Positions 51,024-62,224 of a stretch of DNA of 64,000 bases are shown here, one piece after another. Source of the DNA: Prorocentrum cordatum. Its lineage: Eukaryota; Sar; Dinophyceae; Prorocentrales; Prorocentraceae. Each line of letters begins with the position of its first letter. The first letter of the stretch is position 1. The notes under the pieces are model-generated. The model did not search any database. It was not told the origin of the DNA and worked only from the letters and a program-made list of their open reading frames with translations. Made by a program: the position numbers and the translations under genes. The DNA lies in NCBI GenBank assembly GCA_963575745.1, contig CAUYUJ010016068.1, positions 233,264 to 297,263 of the forward strand, given 5' to 3'.

Positions 51024-51597
51024 CCTTAGGCTCCGATCTGAGACAAGGCTCCCTCTGCCGGTGACCTCCCTTGGCACTGCCCGACGCCCTTTGACCCTCG
51101 ATGCTCTTCCCCTTCGATCCTCTATCGGCGATGTTCAAAGATGGGGTCCTGAGGGGATGGGGTCCTGAGGGCCCAGACCCCCTCGAGTAATGAAAAAATC
51201 ACGACGGGAGGTTTTTCGCCATTTTCGGCCTCTGGGGGCCCTCACCGGGCTTCGGGAGCGTCAAAAAACGACACAGGATGACAAACCGGTCCTGGGGAAG
51301 GGGTCGAGAATTCTGGAGTCGACGTAATGAAAAAATCATTACGTCGGGGGTCTGGGGGCGAGGAACCCCCAGCAACGTAGATTGAGCCCCGGTTCCCTTC
51401 CTGCCCTGTGGCCCCCATCCCTCAGGACCCCATCTGCGAACCAGCGACTCTCTCGACCTCCCGGGAAAAGGGGATGGTAAGGCCTCAGGTTGCGCGCAGA
51501 CGGTCCTCCCGGCGGCCTCAACAGACCCCATCGGGTAGCCCGGGCGGCCCCAGGGGCGCCGCGAGAGGCGGCGCGGGGATGCCGAGTCCGGCCCTTA
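51024..51597. other. No gene; hairpin at 51322-51348
   Basis: CGACGTAATGA, five A, TCATTACGTCG forms a hairpin with an 11-bp perfect stem. Related TAATGAAAAAATCACGACGG lies at about 51187. The rest is unique. Confidence 0.6.
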
Positions 51598-51760
51598 CAG
51601 GGCAGTTTTGTAATACATAGGATTGTAAGAAAGATCGGATTTGTAATACATGGTTAATGTATGAATAAATTCATGCATGAGCTCAACATTGTTTTTAGTA
51701 CTGAATCCCTGCATTTTCAATACATGATCCACACGCGGAGCATTATTGAAAACGGCACTG
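51598..51760. mobile_element. MITE family F, copy 1 (163 bp)
   Basis: CAGGGCAGTTTTGTAATACA to AACGGCACTG, flanked by TA at both ends (51596-51597 and 51761-51762). Termini CAG...CTG and TA flanks again suggest a Tc1/mariner-type mover, but the sequence differs from family A. A second copy of identical length is at 52278-52440. Confidence 0.85.
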
Positions 51761-51896
51761 TACTCCAGCGAGCAGAAAATCCACCCCATGAGAAGCAACC
51801 CGACAAGCGAAGCCGTTCAGTAATAAACGCACCCCGGGGAGGAATCGAACAGGGCGCAGGGCTGTTCAGGACACCCCCAGGGCCGCTCGGGAAACG

Positions 51897-52114
51897 CCAA
51901 TACTTAGGGGAACAAACAGTGGCATAAACATAAAAGCTCGGAGGTCCGCGCGGATTTCTCGGATCGGCGCTGGACCCCCCTCCCTGGCGCGCGGAGCGCG
52001 CCTGGGGCGGCGCCGGAGGCGCCGCCGGGGGGCCCCAGCGCCGATCCGAGAAATCCGCGCGGACCTCCGAGTTGTTATGTTTATGCCACTGCTTGTTCCC
52101 CCAATGCTGTCGGG
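51897..52114. repeat. Fold-back element, ~75-bp arms around a G+C-rich loop
   Basis: The left arm (about 51899-51973) includes GTGGCATAAACATAAAAGCT and CGCGCGGATTTCTCGGATCG. The right arm (about 52039-52114) is its reverse complement with few changes. The roughly 65-base loop contains further palindromes (GCGCGCGGAGCGCGC, GGCGGCGCCGGAGGCGCCGCC). It lies between the two family F copies. Confidence 0.9.
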
Positions 52115-52277
52115 GTGGGGGTGGCGGGTGCCTCCCCCGATGCTCGGGGGGCGTGTCGAGGCCCGCCGGGACCACCTGGGGTGGCAAGGGCCGTCGGTGC
52201 GCAGCCCGAGGCCTCGCCCCCCCGTGCTGGCGGCCCCCCCGTGGCGTGAGGGGCAGCGACGGGGGGCAACTGGCCTA

Positions 52278-52440
52278 CAGGGGGCAGTTTTTAATACATG
52301 GGATTTTTTGTAATGGGACTTTTAATACATGATTGATGCATGAATAAATATAGGCACGAAGTCAGCGTTGCTTCTGGTGCTAAATCCCTGCATGTTTAGT
52401 ACATGGTCCGCACGCGGAGCATGCATTCAAAACGGCACTG
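52278..52440. mobile_element. MITE family F, copy 2 (163 bp)
   Basis: CAGGGGGCAGTTTTTAATAC to AAAACGGCACTG; TA on the left (52276-52277), CA on the right where TA is expected. Shares AAATCCCTGCAT and CACGCGGAGCAT with copy 1. Confidence 0.85.
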
Positions 52441-52605
52441 CAGGGGGGGGGGATGCATCGGCCTGGAACTGGAGACGCACCGCAGGCAGATCGGCGAGGG
52501 GCCTCCGGTCGTGCATCCGCACCTCCCTGGGCAGTTTTTGGGGCCATCTGGCCCCTATCGGCGATCCGTGGGCGATTGGGGGTCGATGCATCCCCCCCCC
52601 TACTC
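52441..52605. other. No gene seen
   Basis: Unique DNA with words shared with 47.7-47.84 kb. Confidence 0.4.
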
Positions 52606-52731
52606 GCCATCGCTCGGACGTCCATTCCCTGTGTCTTTTTCGGTTTCGTGCGTGTTTTTGTTCGCCAACTGATCAAGGATGCTCCTCGATGGTCCTCGCC
52701 GAAGGAAAAATGCACACGTCCGAGCGATGCC
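52606..52731. mobile_element. MITE family B, copy 3 (126 bp)
   Basis: GCCATCGCTCGGACGTCC to ACACGTCCGAGCGATGC with the shared interior GCTCCTCGATGGTCCTCGCC; closest to copy 1 in the middle part (TTTTTGTTCGCCA, TGATCAAGG). Confidence 0.88.
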
Positions 52732-53022
52732 AAGCCTATGCATATGCCCCCCTACCGATGCTCCTGATTGGTGGCACTTGCGCCCCCCCCCCCATCGACC
52801 CCTAAAACGCCCCCGACACGGGCGAGGGCCTCGGCATGCAGCAAACGGGCCCCGAGGGAAGCGGGTCCGGGGCATCAAGGCCTTCCCCCCGAGAAGGGCG
52901 ATCTCGACCCGAGTCCTTCTGGCAGTCGCAGGGTCTGTGGAGGACCCCAGGAAGCCGAAAACGGCGAAAATCTGAGGTCCCCTCCCCCCTCCACAATTAC
53001 AATAATAAGTACTACTCTCCCC
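52732..53022. other. No gene seen
   Basis: G+C-rich unique DNA. Confidence 0.4.
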
Positions 53023-53960
53023 TCTCCCCTGATGACGCCCGGAAGATGTCCGGCCCCCCTCCGCGCACTGCTTCTTTACACATAGGATTTCCGGGAGTTG
53101 AGTTTTCGCTTAGGCTTTTTTGTCAAAAGGTTGCTCCCGCCGAAGCGCTGGCCTCATTTTCGGGCTTCCACTCGTTCCGAATCGTGCTCCCGCTGCAGCG
53201 CTGGCCTTCTTTTCGCGCTTCCGCTCGTTCCGAATCGTGCTCCCGCTGCAGCGCTGGCCTCATGCTGCGCTTCCGCTCGTCCGAATCGTGCTCCAGCTGC
53301 AGCGCTGGCGTCATTATTTCCAATGCCATACCACGGCATGCAATGCAATGCCATGTGGTGTTCAGCTGTGCGATGCAATGCCCACAAATCTGGAAAATAG
53401 CCCCCCGAAAAAAACATCTGAAGCGATTCCACATTCGGTGTCGATTCGGCGTCGTCGTTTTTAGGAAGGACGTATCACGCGGGAGCCCCGTTTCTGCGTT
53501 GGGAAAGCGATGTTGAAAGCAGAGCCAGTGGGTGCTCTCCATCAGCCCCGCCTTGTGTGGAGCTTTTCGGAGAGCACAAGGAGCTACACATGGAGCCACG
53601 ACTCCAGACTGGCCCAGACCTCTCGAGGATGATACACTTACCCTCCAAGGAACCCGGCGCCATGTCATGACGTGCTGTGGGGTGCTGTGTTCTGTGCCGC
53701 TGTGCGATGCCATTCATTGTGTTGCAATGCTTTCTGATGAAACTCTTCACTACGCAGCACCACACCATGGCATGTTACGCTCTGCCGTGCTTTTCTACGC
53801 CATGCTATGCCGTGCTCTACGATGCATCGCGCACGCTCTCGCGATCATTGCCCTGCTCGACACCCGACTGCGCGAATAGAGAGGAGATCTACGCCATGGT
53901 GAGGGCTGGGAGGGAGGGGCAGGACGTCGGAGGTGACGCGAGCGCAGCTAGCTTGCCCCT
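53023..53960. repeat. Dispersed repeat, copy 2 (relative at 21608-22162)
   Basis: Starts CTCTCCCCTGATGACGCCCG and carries four roughly 45-bp tandem units (CGCTCGTTCCGAATCGTGCT, CTGCAGCGCTGGCCT) at 53155-53310, against about three in copy 1. It continues through CCACGGCATGCAATGCAATG and GATCTACGCCATGGTGAGGG to about 53960. About 400 bp between the two halves has no counterpart in copy 1. Confidence 0.8.
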
Positions 53961-54757
53961 TGCCCCTCCCCCCTCCCCCCTCCTCCCTCCCCCTTCCCCC
54001 CTCCCCCCTCCCCTCTCCCTCATCCCTCCTCCCTCTTCCCCCCTCACCCGCCCCCCTTCCCTCGGGTCAGGGGTCCCAAAACCGTGCGGTGACAGACCTT
54101 GCGGTGACCTCGAGATCCGAAGAGGCCTCACCGCACGGCCCGTCACAGCAGCATTCTGGGGCGCTGGAGGCCCCAGCCGCCCAAGGGACCCTCGGAGAGC
54201 GTCCCGAGTCCCAAAACCGTGCGGCCACCCCGACCCCAACTGGCTCACAGTTCGGTGTGGTCACCACGCTGCTCGGGGGCCTTCGAGCAGACTCGCTTGC
54301 CTCAAGGCGAGGGCCGCACGGGGGACGAGGCCTTCGTGGGGGCGAGAGACCGGCAGAACTGCAGCAGGTTGTTCACGTCAGCCTCCCCGTCGGGGCCGCA
54401 GCCGCCGCCGGTGAGGGGGGGAGGGATAATGCTAGAAGCCAAGTCTTGTGAGGTCTGTCTTCAGGAACGACTGAGACCCATCAAGCCCGAAGATTAAGAT
54501 GCCGCCAAGACGGACTGGGGCGGACTGGGCCGGACTAGACGGGACGAAGCGGGATGAGACCGGATTCGCCCAGAGTGCGCCTGTGTGCGCCCAAACGTAA
54601 AACTACCAGCGCCGATGCTGAATGTAACTTCCCACCAGTTGAATATTGACGTTTCCTCGCGCTCGCGGAAACACAAAGCCATCAGCGGGCGGCTGTTGGC
54701 GATCTTCGGGCTCTGTGGGGTGCTCCTTTGCAAAGCTCCAGGGCCGTAGCAAAAATA
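53961..54757. other. No gene; C-rich tract and a short direct repeat
   Basis: CCCTCC-rich at 53955-54060. CCCAAAACCGTGCGG occurs at about 54075 and 54211. CGGACTGGGCCGGACTAGAC-like words make a small repeat near 54510-54545. Confidence 0.5.
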
Positions 54758-54933
54758 CAGTCGGGGCGTGGACCTAAGGAACCCTAAATAAGGAACGAGG
54801 CCCCTTTTTCCCATAAGTTAAATTTCGATGTCCCATCGAAGCCCTATGCAAAACCAAAGGCGAACTGCAAAACAACTCAGGAACACCGAGCCCCTCCCCA
54901 ACGAAAAGGGTTCCTTCCCCAGCGCCCCGACTG
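54758..54933. mobile_element. MITE family A, copy 5 (176 bp)
   Basis: CAGTCGGGGCGTGGACCTAA to CCAGCGCCCCGACTG, with TA at the left (54756-54757) and CA at the right. Family interior present. It abuts the head of composite element copy 3. Confidence 0.9.
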
Positions 54934-54949
54934 CAGTCCGGGATGAAAA

Positions 54950-57000
54950 ATTAGCCTGGCGAAGGACCCAACCATATGCAGTTGTGAATGCCGCAATTGT
55001 GCTGGGTGGTGGCGGACGCATGCGGGCGGTGCCACTGGGACCTTCGGTGGAGCTCCCTATGGGGCCACGAAACGCTGTACTGGGTGGGTGAGACGCGGTC
55101 AGCAAGGGCTGTGCTGCGTGGTGGCGGACGCATGCGAGCGGTGCCACTGGGACCTTCGGTGGAGCTCCCTATGGGGCCACGAAACGCTGTACTGGGTGGG
55201 TGAAACGCAGGCAGGGAGCAAGGGCTGCGCAGGGTGGTGGCGGACGCATGCGGGCGGTGCCGCTGGGACCTTTGGTGGAGCTCCCTATAGGGCTACGAAG
55301 CGCTGTTCTGGGTGGGTGAAGCGCAGGGAACAAGGGCTGTGCTGGGTGGTGGCGGACGCAAGCGGGCAGTGCCACTGGGACCTTTGGTGGAGCCCCCTAT
55401 GGGGCCACGAAACGTGCGAGGGGTGTGCCAGAATGGGGTGTGGAACCGCATGCCAGCGCAGCCACTGGGGCCTTCGGTGGAGCTCCCTATGGAGCCACGA
55501 AACGTGTGAGGGGTGTGCCGAAATGGGGGGTGGAACCGCATGCGAGCGCAGCCACTGCGGCGTTCGGTGGAGCTCCCTATGGGGCCACGAGACGTGTGAA
55601 GGGCGTGCCGAAAAAGGGGGTGGAACCGCATGCGAGCGCAGCCACTGGGGCCTTCGGTGGAGCTCTCTATGGGGCCACGAACCGTGTGAGGGGTGTGCCG
55701 AAATGGGGGGGGGAACCACATGCGAGCGCAGCCACTGGGGCGTTCGGTGGAGCTCCCCATGGAGCCACCCACGAAGCGTGTGAGGGGTGTGCCGAAATGG
55801 GGGGTGGAACCGCATGCGAGCGCAGCCACTGGGGCGTTCGGTGGAGCTCCCTATGGGGCCACGAAACGTGTGAGGGGTGTGCCAGAATGGGGGGTGGAAC
55901 CGCATGCGGGCGCAGCCACTGGGGCCTTCGGTGGAGCTCCCTATGGGGCCACGAAACGTGTGAGGGGTGTGCCAGAATGGGGGGTGGAACCGCATGCGGG
56001 CGCAGCCACTGGGGCCTTCGGTGGAGCTCCCTATGGGGCCACGAAACGTGTGAGGGGTGTGCCAGAATGGGGGGCGGAACCGCATGCGGGCGCAGCCACT
56101 GGGGCCTTCGGTGGAGCTCCCTATGGGGCCACGAAACGTGTGAGGGGTGTGCCAGAATGGGGGGTGGAACCGCATGCGGGCGCAGCCACTGGGGCCTTCG
56201 GTGGAGCTCCCTATGGGGCCACGAAACGTGTGAGGGGTGTGCCAGAATGGGGGGTGGAACCGCATGCGGGCGCAGCCACTGGGGCCTTCGGTGGAGCTCC
56301 CTATGGGGCCACGAAACGTGTGAGGGGTGTGCCAGAATGGGGGGGTGGAACCGCATGCGGGCGCAGCCACTGGGGCCTTCGGTGGAGCTCCCTATGGGGC
56401 CACGAAACGTGTGAGGGGTGTGCCAGAATGGGGGGTGGAACCGCATGCGGGCGCAGCCACTGGGGCCTTCGGTGGAGCTCCCTATGGGGCCACGAAACGT
56501 GTGAGGGGTGTGCCAGAATGGGGGGTGGAACCGCATGCGGGCGCAGCCACTGGGGCCTTCGGTGGAGCTCCCTATGGGGCCACGAAACGTGTGAGGGGTG
56601 TGCCAGAATGGGGGGTGGAACCGCATGCGGGCGCAGCCACTGGGGCCTTCGGTGGAGCTCCCTATGGGGCCACGAAACGTGTGAGGGTGTGCCAGAATGG
56701 GGGGTGGAACCGCATGCGAGCGCAGCCACTGGGGCGTTCGGTGGAGCTCCCTATGGGGCCACGAAACGTGTGAGGGGTGTGCCAGAATGGGGGGTGGAAC
56801 CGCATGCGGGCGCAGCCACTGGGGCCTTCGGTGGAGCTCCCTATGGGGCCACGAAACGTGTGAGGGGTGTGCCAGAATGGGTGTGGGAGGGGGAGGAGGG
56901 GGGAGGAAGGGGAGGAGGAGGAAGGAGGAGGAAGGAGGAACGCGGGGCGACGTCTCTTCAAAACGAGGACCCAACACCACAGGATGGTTGGGAAAAACTG
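54950..57000. mobile_element. Composite minisatellite element, copy 3 (largest array)
   Basis: The head GAAGGACCCAACCATATGCA is at about 54960. The first part of the array (55010-55860) has diverged units of varied length. From 55861 to 56880 there are eleven nearly identical units of 90 bp (one 91, one 89) with anchors ACGAAACGTGTGAGGGGTGT at 55861, 55951, 56041, 56131 and so on. A GGGAGGA-rich tract (56880-56945) and the tail CTTCAAAACGAGGACCCAAC, ACCACAGGATGGTTGGGAAA (56954-56995) follow. At least two frames on each strand stay open through the array. Near identity means recent amplification or gene conversion, or assembly collapse. Confidence 0.85.
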
Positions 57001-57402
57001 TCCAAGGTCGGGGACGCACTGGCTCAGGCCAACGCACACCTGGGCCAGCCAAGCTTTGCAGAATCCTGCAAGATCCTGCGCGCCACTCCGGGTCAGTGCA
57101 ACCCTGGTTTTGCAGAACCTCGCAACAACTCTCGCGCTCTGGCTGACCCAGGTTCGCATCGACCCCCGTCGCAAGGCCCCCGGCAGGGGGGAGGGGGGCC
57201 GAGAACTCCGAAGGGCCCTCGCGGCGAGAAAGAGAACCACGGCATCGGAGGGCCAGGAAAGGAGGAGGGGGGGGAGGGACATGGAGAGGAGGGGGACGGG
57301 GGAATAGGAAGGGTGACAGAGGACTGGGGGTGGAAAAACAAACTCTGATAACGGATTTCGGAAAAAAGGTGGCGCTTTTCAATAAAGAAGGCGGCGAGAC
57401 GA
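57001..57402. other. No gene; possible diverged family D fragment
   Basis: 57060-57172 has GAATCCTGCAAGATCCTGCG and GGCTGACCCAGGTTCGCATC then GACCCCCGTC, reminiscent of the right half of family D. 57180-57320 is purine-rich. Confidence 0.4.
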
Positions 57403-57870
57403 CTAAGACGTGTCTAACACGGGCACGTCGTCCAGTCGGACTATTTGCACCCGAAAAAAAAGGCGGCCGAAAAAAAAGAGCCTCAAGACAGGCAGTGCAG
57501 TCTGGAGGCCTACTGTCCGACTCTCTTGTTCAAGCGAGCACGCAAGCCGCGCCACAACCGACGAGGCCTCATGACACGTTGCAGCGCGATGTGAAGCGCT
57601 GATTTCGGCAAGCTCCAGGAGTTGCCGGACTTCGTGTCGTCCCGGGGCACATAGGCCCCGAAGGTGCCAAACCCCAGGACCAGCTCTACGGCACACGAGG
57701 AAAGGGCGATATGGCAAAAAACTCCGAAAAGATGCCGAAGCAAGCTGACGCATTCCTAGACGGAAAGCAGAGTCTACACAGGGGCCTTCCACTGACCAGG
57801 TCCCTCTGAATAAACTTACAAGAGGAACGGGGACAGCAGACAACTGGAGGAGCACATTCAGATGATTAGC
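57403..57870 (-). other. 3' flank of the second copia-type remnant, no domain seen
   Basis: Minus-strand frames (57879-57403) are open but lack a recognisable domain; this could be the 3' end of the element. No LTR was identified. Confidence 0.35.
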
Positions 57871-60430
57871 GTGCTGCACGCACTTCGTAGAAACAGCCCC
57901 TCATTGCTTGTCTCGCAAAGTCGCACACGCGGACATAATTCGCCTCATGCTGCTGTCGTTGTCTCTCCTTCTGTCGCACTCGAGAACACAATTCGCGGCG
58001 TACTGCCCATGTGCCGTCCTGCAGCCGAAATGCACGCAAAGAAACTTCCGGCTGGTCATCCAGTCAAAATGCTTTGCCCATTGGTCCTGAGGTCGTTGTG
58101 GCCGGAAGTGGGCACGGTCTTCTTGCGCCTCTCGCCGCTCAATCTAACCGTGGCGTGGTCGCACTCGAGCTTACCGCGCATCGCGTCCAAGATCAGCTCC
58201 CGGCCGATACTCCCTTTCGAAGTGGGGTCTGCCCTCATGTCGTGGGCATCGCACCAGAACGTGTCGGTGATCTGCTTGGCACGAAAGTGGTTGGAGAGTC
58301 GCCGCGGGTGGCCTGCCATGGCCGTCGCACAAGATCCATGGCGATTGTCGCGAAGACGGACATGCCGTCCATGGCATGGCGTAGCCTCCCTCCTCCCTCA
58401 GCTTCCTGATCTCCTCGGCTGACACTGGGCCCATTTCGCGGAGCCCGAGGAGGTACACCTGCAACCGATCAGCTGCGCCGAATGCTGTGAGCAGCTCGGA
58501 GCCGAATGAAGACGCACGCGCAAATTTGTGTGATCGGCTCTCGGCGTCGAGCAAATGGCGGACCTCCTTGCCGGTACTACGGCGCCTGTCGAAGCGCATG
58601 TAGACGGCGCCCCTCATGCCGTGCCCCGTCTCCTCCTCCCTCTTGAAGGGCCCGTCGCTGCGCGAGCAAATCTGGCCAGCGCATTCCACGGCAGGAAAAG
58701 CGATGCGGCCCACGATCTTTTGCGCGGCGAAGGTCGCAGAATTGAGCTGCAAAGCGCGTCGTAGAAGCAGCTTGTTCGTGGCCTATTGCAGCGCCAATGC
58801 ACGCTGCGACGCGGCGCCGGGCGAGCAGGGCGCAAGCAGCTGCTCCCAGCAAGGAGATGGAGAGAGGTCGGGTAGTCAACCTCCAGCGGCCTCGTCGGCC
58901 CTCGCCTTGACCAGGTGGGCGTGCCTGATCGATGCCAGGGCGTCGATGCATTCGTCCTTGTCGAGCGTCACGGCGCTGCCGGGGCTGCGGCGTTGGCGGG
59001 CGCCGCGTCCGGCGAAATCATCGCAGTCCCCGATTATCTTGCCGAAAGCGCTTTCCGTGTGGCCCATGAGCTGGTCGACGCGCTCCGCGTGTCCGGGGAT
59101 CTCCAGATCGCCAACGCGCCTGGGCGACGGGGGCGCAAGCTTTGACTCGCCAAAGACACAGGTGCCAGACGCCTCGTGCTTGACTTCGAGCTCCGGGTCG
59201 CACTTGGCGGGCTTGGCGGCGCACTCTCGTGCATGAGCGCGTGGCCCGGGCGAGTCTCGTAGAGGAGGCTCGGGGTGCGCCCTTGCAGTCCGCGCCGGGC
59301 TCGATGCAGCGCGCGCGCTCGGCCGCCTCGTCGAAAAACTTGTAACCAGGCGCCTGCCTGAGGATAGCTGCGCTGCTGGGCGGCGGGGTGAAGCTGTCCT
59401 CGCGTGGTGCTTCACATTGTTCCTGCATCTCGGCGCTCGCAATGCCCTGCAGGCATGCCTACTCGACGTCCACGGCGACGCAGACGCAGTCCGGGCGGCG
59501 CGCCACCTCCGCGGACAGCACGCCTATGAGGCGCGTTTGGCTGTCCCCGCGAACGTCTTCAGGGCGCCGGCATCCATGTCGCGGAAGCCTCTAAACGCTG
59601 CGCGGCGCTGGATGATCCGCGCGGTCTAGCAGTCGGGACCTTCCCGGTGCTTCCACGCGAAGACGCGCCTGGAGTCCACGACTTTTCGGGCGCCCTTGAG
59701 TGGTCGCAGCCTGAAGCATGTGCACTTGACCCAGATGGTGAGCTCCTCGAGGATGACTGCGGGCACCTCCTCGGACAGCCTGAACACACTTCTTCCTTGG
59801 TCAGGAAATCGGCGCCGCGCTTGATGATCGCGGCCTTGACGGCGGCGTGCGCGCGAAGCACGGCTGTCCAGGAATCGCTGGCTACGCAATTGCTGGACGC
59901 TCCCCCGATGAAGCTCAAGACTACTTCGCGCGCCCCGGGGTCTAGGCGCAATTCACCGCGTCTCTCTCGTTCCGCCAAGCGCGGCGTGGTCGCCCAGGGC
60001 GGCACCGCGCAGGTAGTGGTTGCGCTGAGCGTAGATGCCTCGGCGCTGGCGCTGCGTTGAGGCGCTGGAGCCACTCGCGTGGCCGACGGCCAAGACCGGC
60101 CGCAGCGTGCTCGACGGCAGCGTAGATCATCTGCTTGCTGTTGTCGCTCTCCAGCGCCTCTAACTCCTGGGCAAGCTCTTCTGCCCCGTCGACTGCACGC
60201 CACGCTGCTAACATCACCTGCTGGGCGTGGCCGGAGAAATGGCAGCCGGTCGCCTCAAGTATGACCGACAGTGCTGACGGATATCCACCCTCAGTGGAGC
60301 TGACAGCGTCTTGGTGAGCGTCAGTGACACAGTCATCGAACACCCCATTTGCATCCTGTCCAGTGTCTGATGACACGAACTTTTCGCCGCCCAGTAAAAT
60401 CTGCGCGATGCGAGTGTCCGCCCACTGCTC
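57871..60430 (-). pseudogene. Second copia-type pol remnant (RT and RNase H), 5' truncated
   Basis: Minus-strand patches appear in the right order across shifting frames. A linker (60376-59942) comes first. RT then reads VPAVILEELTIWVKCTCFRL and GARKVVDSRRVFAWKHREG (about 59780-59650), ILRQAPGYKFFDEAAERARC (about 59360-59300) and RVGDLEIPGHAERVDQLMGH (about 59110-59040). RNase H reads REEETGHGMRGAVYMRF (about 58640-58590), FGSELLTAFGAADRLQVYLL (about 58500-58440) and WCDAHDMRADPTSKGSI (about 58250-58200). Two TAG stops lie near 59627 and 59462. Where the RT box should read H-VDD-L it reads R-VGD-L, so the catalytic aspartate is lost. Protease, integrase and gag are absent, so the copy is truncated at about 60430. 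It differs in sequence from the 35.7-42.4 kb element, so it is a separate lineage. Family assignment rests on remembered motif resemblance. Confidence 0.78.
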
Positions 60431-61758
60431 ACGCCATGTACGAAATCTGACCCCTCCAGCGCACAGCGCTCAGTTGCGAAAAGTATGTTGTATCCGTGGG
60501 GGGGGGGCGTCCTGGAAGGCCGTCGTCCTCAGCATAGCCCCAATCGTGTGATGCGCAGTCAGAAAGAGGGAGGGGGGGCTTCGTACCCTGGACGGGCAGG
60601 AGGAGGTGCCGGATGAACTGCAGGACTCTGCGGGAGGGGAGGAGGAAGGGAGGAAGGAGGAGGCAGATGACCAGCAGCATGAGCATGAGGAGTGCAGCAG
60701 GACAAGCAGGGAGATGAGCGGAGGGCGGAGAAGCGGAAAGAACTGGAGCGGGAACGAGAAGGACGGAAGCGGATCTGGGTGCGTGGCCCGCGATGGGGCA
60801 AGAGCGCCATGCTGAAGAACGAGAGAAGAGCACCGATCCTGAAAACCTGTTTGAAGGATCGAGATTGCTCCTGCCAAGAACGACAGCAAGAAACACGACA
60901 TACTATCTTCATGCCAACAAGACATGTTAAGAAGCTGAGTGAAGCCTGGGCCGTGCCAGGGGAGAACACAAATAGTCTCCATAGTGTGCAACTGCGGAGG
61001 AGGATGAGGAGGGGAGGAGAGGAAGGAGAAGCGGTAGCACGAGGACGGGGGAGGGAGGGGGAAGAGGAGGAAGGTGAAGACGAGAATGAGGACTGGGAGG
61101 ACGAGGCTGAAAGGAGCAGCACCATCACGGAGGAGGTGGAGAACCGCTTCCCAAAGCCGCCTCTCCCTTCTTCTCCTCATCGCCCCCCTCCCCCTGGCGC
61201 ACCATCTTCTTCCTGCCCCCCCTTCTACAATGACCCCCCCCATCCTCCGCCATCTCCTCCTTCTCACGGACTCTCCTCCTCCTCCTCCCTCCCTCCAACT
61301 CCCGCCTCCTTCCCTTCATCTCCCCCCATCCTACCCGCCTTACACCTCCTCCTCCTCCTCTTCCTCCTCCTCCTCCTCCCTCTTTCCCCTGCCCTGACTG
61401 TAACATTCCACGCAACAATTCCACACCGATCCCAATGACATCCGCGAAATTGTAGCAGCACCCTCACCGTACTAAAGCTGCTCCTCCTCATGACCATCCT
61501 CCCCCCCACCATGCTCGCCCTCCTCCTATCATCCCTGTGGAAGACCCATAACTCATAGAGCCAAGGCCCCCATCCATCTCTGGCGGCTTGATCTGCTGCA
61601 GGAGGCACGTCTTCATCGGCTCGAAGCCGCAGTTGTTGATCTTCCCCCTGGGCGCAGGCGGGATTTCTACAGGGGAAGCGGGAGGGAGAGGAGGGCGCGT
61701 GAAGGGGGAAGAAGGGAGGCGGAGGGAAGTGGAGGGACCAACAGATACCGATGCCGCT
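60431..61758. other. No gene seen; purine- then pyrimidine-rich DNA
   Basis: 60590-60680 and 61000-61120 are GGA/GAA-rich, and 61255-61390 is CTC-rich. GTGTGATGCGCAGTCAGAAA (60546) echoes 43355. Long minus-strand frames here are low complexity. Confidence 0.45.
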
Positions 61759-61950
61759 ACTTCAGGTCCGTGCCGTGTCGACCCTGGCGTTGGTTCCTGA
61801 CACCGCGCTGGATCGTGCAACCTTGAACGATCGGCCGTCTCCGCGACGTCCGATCGTTCAACATCGACCAATTCTGGGCCGCCGTCGGCGTTCAACCTTG
61901 AACGTCGGCGGCGGGGTCGCCGCCGGTCGACACGACGCGAACCTACCGTA
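61759..61950. mobile_element. MITE family C, copy 2 (192 bp)
   Basis: The left end TACTTCAGGTCCGTGCCGTG is diverged, and the right end reads GCGAACCTACCGTA. The interior GCAACCTTGAACGATCGGCC and GTTCAACCTTGAAC words match copy 1 almost base for base. A right-end fragment (GCGCTGGGGTCAGCGC, GAACCTACCG) lies at 62950-62991. Confidence 0.85.
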
Positions 61951-61958
61951 CTCCCCTG

Positions 61959-62110
61959 GAGGAGGAGGAGGAGGAGGAGGAGGAGGAGGAGGAGGAGGAG
62001 GAGGAGGAGGAAGAGAGAGGAGAGGAGGAGGGAAGAGGGAGAGGAGGGGAAGGAGGGAGGAGGAGAGAGGAGGAGGAGGAGGAGGAGGAGGAGGAGGAGG
62101 AGGGAGGAGG
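61959..62110. repeat. (GGA)n purine tract
   Basis: GGA triplets with short GAGAGA breaks, directly abutting MITE C copy 2. Confidence 0.93.
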
Positions 62111-62224
62111 GGGAGGGACAAGACCCAGCCGCGGTGACGAAGGCTCTCCAGGACGAGAACGGCGGCATCGGCACCTTCTGCCTCCTCCGAGGGGGGGGCT
62201 GGCTGGGCTGTGGACTCGCCTGGA

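Noticed and set aside
55667-57382. 571-residue repeat protein on the minus strand (and 551 residues on the plus strand)
   Set aside because: The 90-bp unit is a multiple of three, so open frames are automatic; competing frames on both strands and variable units argue for non-coding DNA.
60470-61267. 265-residue minus-strand frame
   Set aside because: Low-complexity sequence opposite purine tracts, no domain.
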